Below, in pieces: positions 62,066 through 64,000 of a stretch of DNA of 64,000 nucleotides. The position numbers were made by a program, and so were the translations under genes. The DNA comes from Xestospongia bergquistia (lineage: Eukaryota > Porifera > Demospongiae > Haplosclerida > Petrosiidae), in NCBI GenBank assembly GCA_963965975.1, contig OZ014421.1:2531001-2595000 (forward strand), written 5' to 3'. The stretch's first letter is position 1. Every line of letters starts with the position of its first letter. Under the pieces are notes generated by a model. It saw nothing but the letters and a program-made list of their open reading frames with translations, made no database searches and was not told where the DNA came from.

Positions 62066-64000
62066 TTAAAAGTATCGGTCAGGAGGTTTACGAATTCTAG
62101 TAGACCTTCTTGGTCCTGGAATTGGTGGTAATGCTAAACTAGCATCCACAATAGCTCTATCGGATGTAACTCCAGGAAAATCATCAAATGAGATGTCTGA
62201 TTTGTCTGTTTCAGACAATAGAGATGTTCTCTTACGTAACTGATCTATGTGTCATCTAAGTCAACTCCATTCTTTAATTTTACAATGTAGGATACTGGAC
62301 CTAATCTCTTACAAACAGTTCCTTCTATCCATTTAGGACCTGTTCTATAATTTCTAATGAACACAGTGTCTTCTTCCTTGAACTTTCTGAATCGACTGTG
62401 TCTATCATGAGATTCCTTCTGTTTCTCCACTTTAGACTCTACCTTCCCCTGCAGATCTGGATGTAGCAAATCCAAACGAGATTTTAGTTTTTGCCCAAAA
62501 AGTAACTCTGCAGGAGAGTTGGTTGTAGTGGACTGAGGAGTCACTCTGTAATTGAACAAAACTTTAGATAACTTACACTCTAAAGATCCTTTTGTTTGTC
62601 GTTCTAGACTCCTCTTGAAAATTTGAACTGCTCTCTTGGCGAGTTCATTAGATGATGGGTGATATGGTGATACTTTGCATTAATAATTCCATTACTCTTC
62701 ATAAAATCTTGAAATTCTTGACTTGTAAAAACAGAACCATTGTCACTCAATATCTTGTGCAGTAGACCAAACGATGAAAACAACATTCTTAATTTCTCAA
62801 TGGTGTTAAAAGAAGTTGCTGCCTTTACAGGAAACACGTCTAACCATTTACTATGAGAATCAATAACAACTAGAAACATATGTCCTTGATACGGGCACAA
62901 TCGCTTACTTTCTGTTCAATTTCACTGTCTAGTTTTGGCCACCAAACGTAGCTACGAGCTAATCCTTTCATTTTTACTACTCCTGGGTGAGCATGGTGTA
63001 ATTCTTTTAATACTTGAGCTCTTAACTTGGTTGGAATGTTGACTCATGTGCCCCACAACAAACATCCATCTAGTAAACTTAACTCCATTTGTCGTCTATA
63101 GTAGGATATACAATCTGACATAACATCTGATGCGTTCTCTGCCCAACCTCTATGTACTAAATTAACTACTCTTGATAATACTGGATCTTTCTCTGTACTT
63201 TTCTTAAATCTGTTACTGTTAATGGTATAGATTCCAAGTGGTTCGCCAGAGCAATTAACTCTGCTGGAGGTGAAGAGGGTTCCTCTGTCGATGGTATTGG
63301 TAATCTGCTCAACGCATCTGCATTAGCTAGTTCTTGACCTGGACGATATTTAACTGAATAGTTGTAACTTCCTAAAATGAGAGCCTACCTCTAGATTCTA
63401 CAAGAGGCTAGTGTTGGAACTCCCTTGTGCTCTTCAAACAGATAAACTAATGGTTTATGGTCCGTGAATATCTCAAATTCTCTACCAGCTAGGTATTTGT
63501 GAAACTTTTTGACACCAAAAATGATCGCTAACGCTTCCTTGTCGAGTTGAGAGTATTTTTTTAATCTGTTGGTGACAGTGTTCTTGATATGAACGCAATA
63601 GGTCTTTCTGCTCCTCCTTTAGTACGATGCGCAATAACTGCTCCTACTTCAATGGGTGATGCATCACAAGTTAAGAGCAATGTCTGTGTACCATCATAAT
63701 GAGCAAGTACAGTAGGTGACCTGATTAACTCCTTAGTTTTCTTGAATGCTTGTTCTTGTTCTGACTTCCAGTTCCATTTCCTGTCTTTGTGCAAAAGTGA
63801 ATATAATGGATTCAAAATAATAGATAATTTTGGGAGAAATTTACCATAATAATTAATTAAGCAAAAAATGCTTTAAGTTCCGACACATTGGTGGGATGGG
63901 GTGACTGTACAATGGCTTCAACTTTTTCTTCTGTAGGCTCAATTCCATGTTTAGTGATCTTGTGAACCAGATATTGTACTTCGGGTGCAATGAATATACC
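62066..64000 (-). mobile_element. Ty3/gypsy pol (RT end, RNase H, integrase), degraded
   Basis: Domains in order from the right edge on the minus strand: the RT thumb and connection (up to about 63800, INYYGKFLPKLS); RNase H (63815-63410: LLTCDASPIEVGAVIAHR, then TDHKPLVYLFEEHKG); an integrase zinc-binding and linker region (63250-62900: LRAQVLKELHHAHPG, LARSYVWWPK); the integrase core with Asp in VVIDSHSKW and SDNGSVFTS and Glu in SSNELAKRAVQ (62880-62620); and a C-terminal tail (TPQSTTTNSPAELLFGQKL, then PPIPGPRRSTRIRKPPDRYF, stop at 62066). Frameshifts occur near 62260, 62690 and 63420, and the zinc-binding region is fused directly to the core with about 40 residues missing near 62900. No envelope-like ORF was seen after pol. 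The 5' part is beyond the window. Replication-defective by these breaks. Confidence 0.9.

Overview
The window looks like an intron-rich, AT-rich metazoan nuclear genome, most likely a sponge (demosponge). This is an inference, with moderate confidence. It rests on many introns of about 50-60 bp with GT..AG ends, a germ cell-less (GMCL1) homologue, Ig/FnIII-type receptor pieces, COR/death-domain pieces, and a mixture of piggyBac, Ginger-like, Ty3/gypsy and integrase relics with many TACATGTACATGTA tracts. No rRNA, tRNA, CRISPR or bacterial-type operon was seen. Genes had to be rebuilt from exons, because long open frames are scarce and the longest ones here are repeat artefacts.

Layout. 1-4.8 kb: no gene, dominated by a large inverted repeat (arms near 690-1290 and 3190-3790). 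4.8-11.1 kb: a graveyard of cell-surface and signalling gene pieces: an Ig/FnIII receptor relic, membrane-protein tails, a COR-type piece on the minus strand and a COR-tail/death-domain piece on the plus strand, and a FLYWCH zinc finger. 12.6-24.7 kb: a tandem segmental duplication (12607-18350 and 18351-24698). Each unit carries a dead piggyBac-type transposase followed by most of a germ cell-less gene. The single-copy 3' exons of that gene follow at 24.86-25.75 kb. The gene can be followed exon by exon in both copies, and both copies are disrupted. 27-36 kb: transposon-type fragments, an integrase-core ORF (30202-30774, +) and, tail to tail with it, a six-exon CUE+HECT ubiquitin ligase gene (30969-35792, -) with three in-frame stops and a frameshift. 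36-48 kb: mostly gene-poor, with one membrane-protein tail exon (39.5-39.8 kb), a 416-bp fold-back element with a 6-bp target duplication (42980-43395), and a duplicated promoter/first-exon module (45.5-48.15 kb). 48.1-58.9 kb: the only gene that reads cleanly end to end, a small five-exon ankyrin-repeat protein. Its long introns hold a TTAA-flanked MITE, an antisense RecQ-like helicase relic, a recent-looking piggyBac transposase and an antisense two-exon gene. 59-64 kb: a Ginger-like DNA transposon 3' half (GPY/F-type module, Ulp1 protease, PHD finger), interrupted by the 3' LTR and pol of a Ty3/gypsy element that runs off the window.

The window therefore reads as a mobile-element-rich stretch around a few host genes. 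The most informative biology is the decay of a duplicated germ-line gene, the convergent integrase/HECT pair, and the nested Ginger/gypsy insertion. Boundaries of dispersed repeats are approximate, and all splice assignments are by eye.
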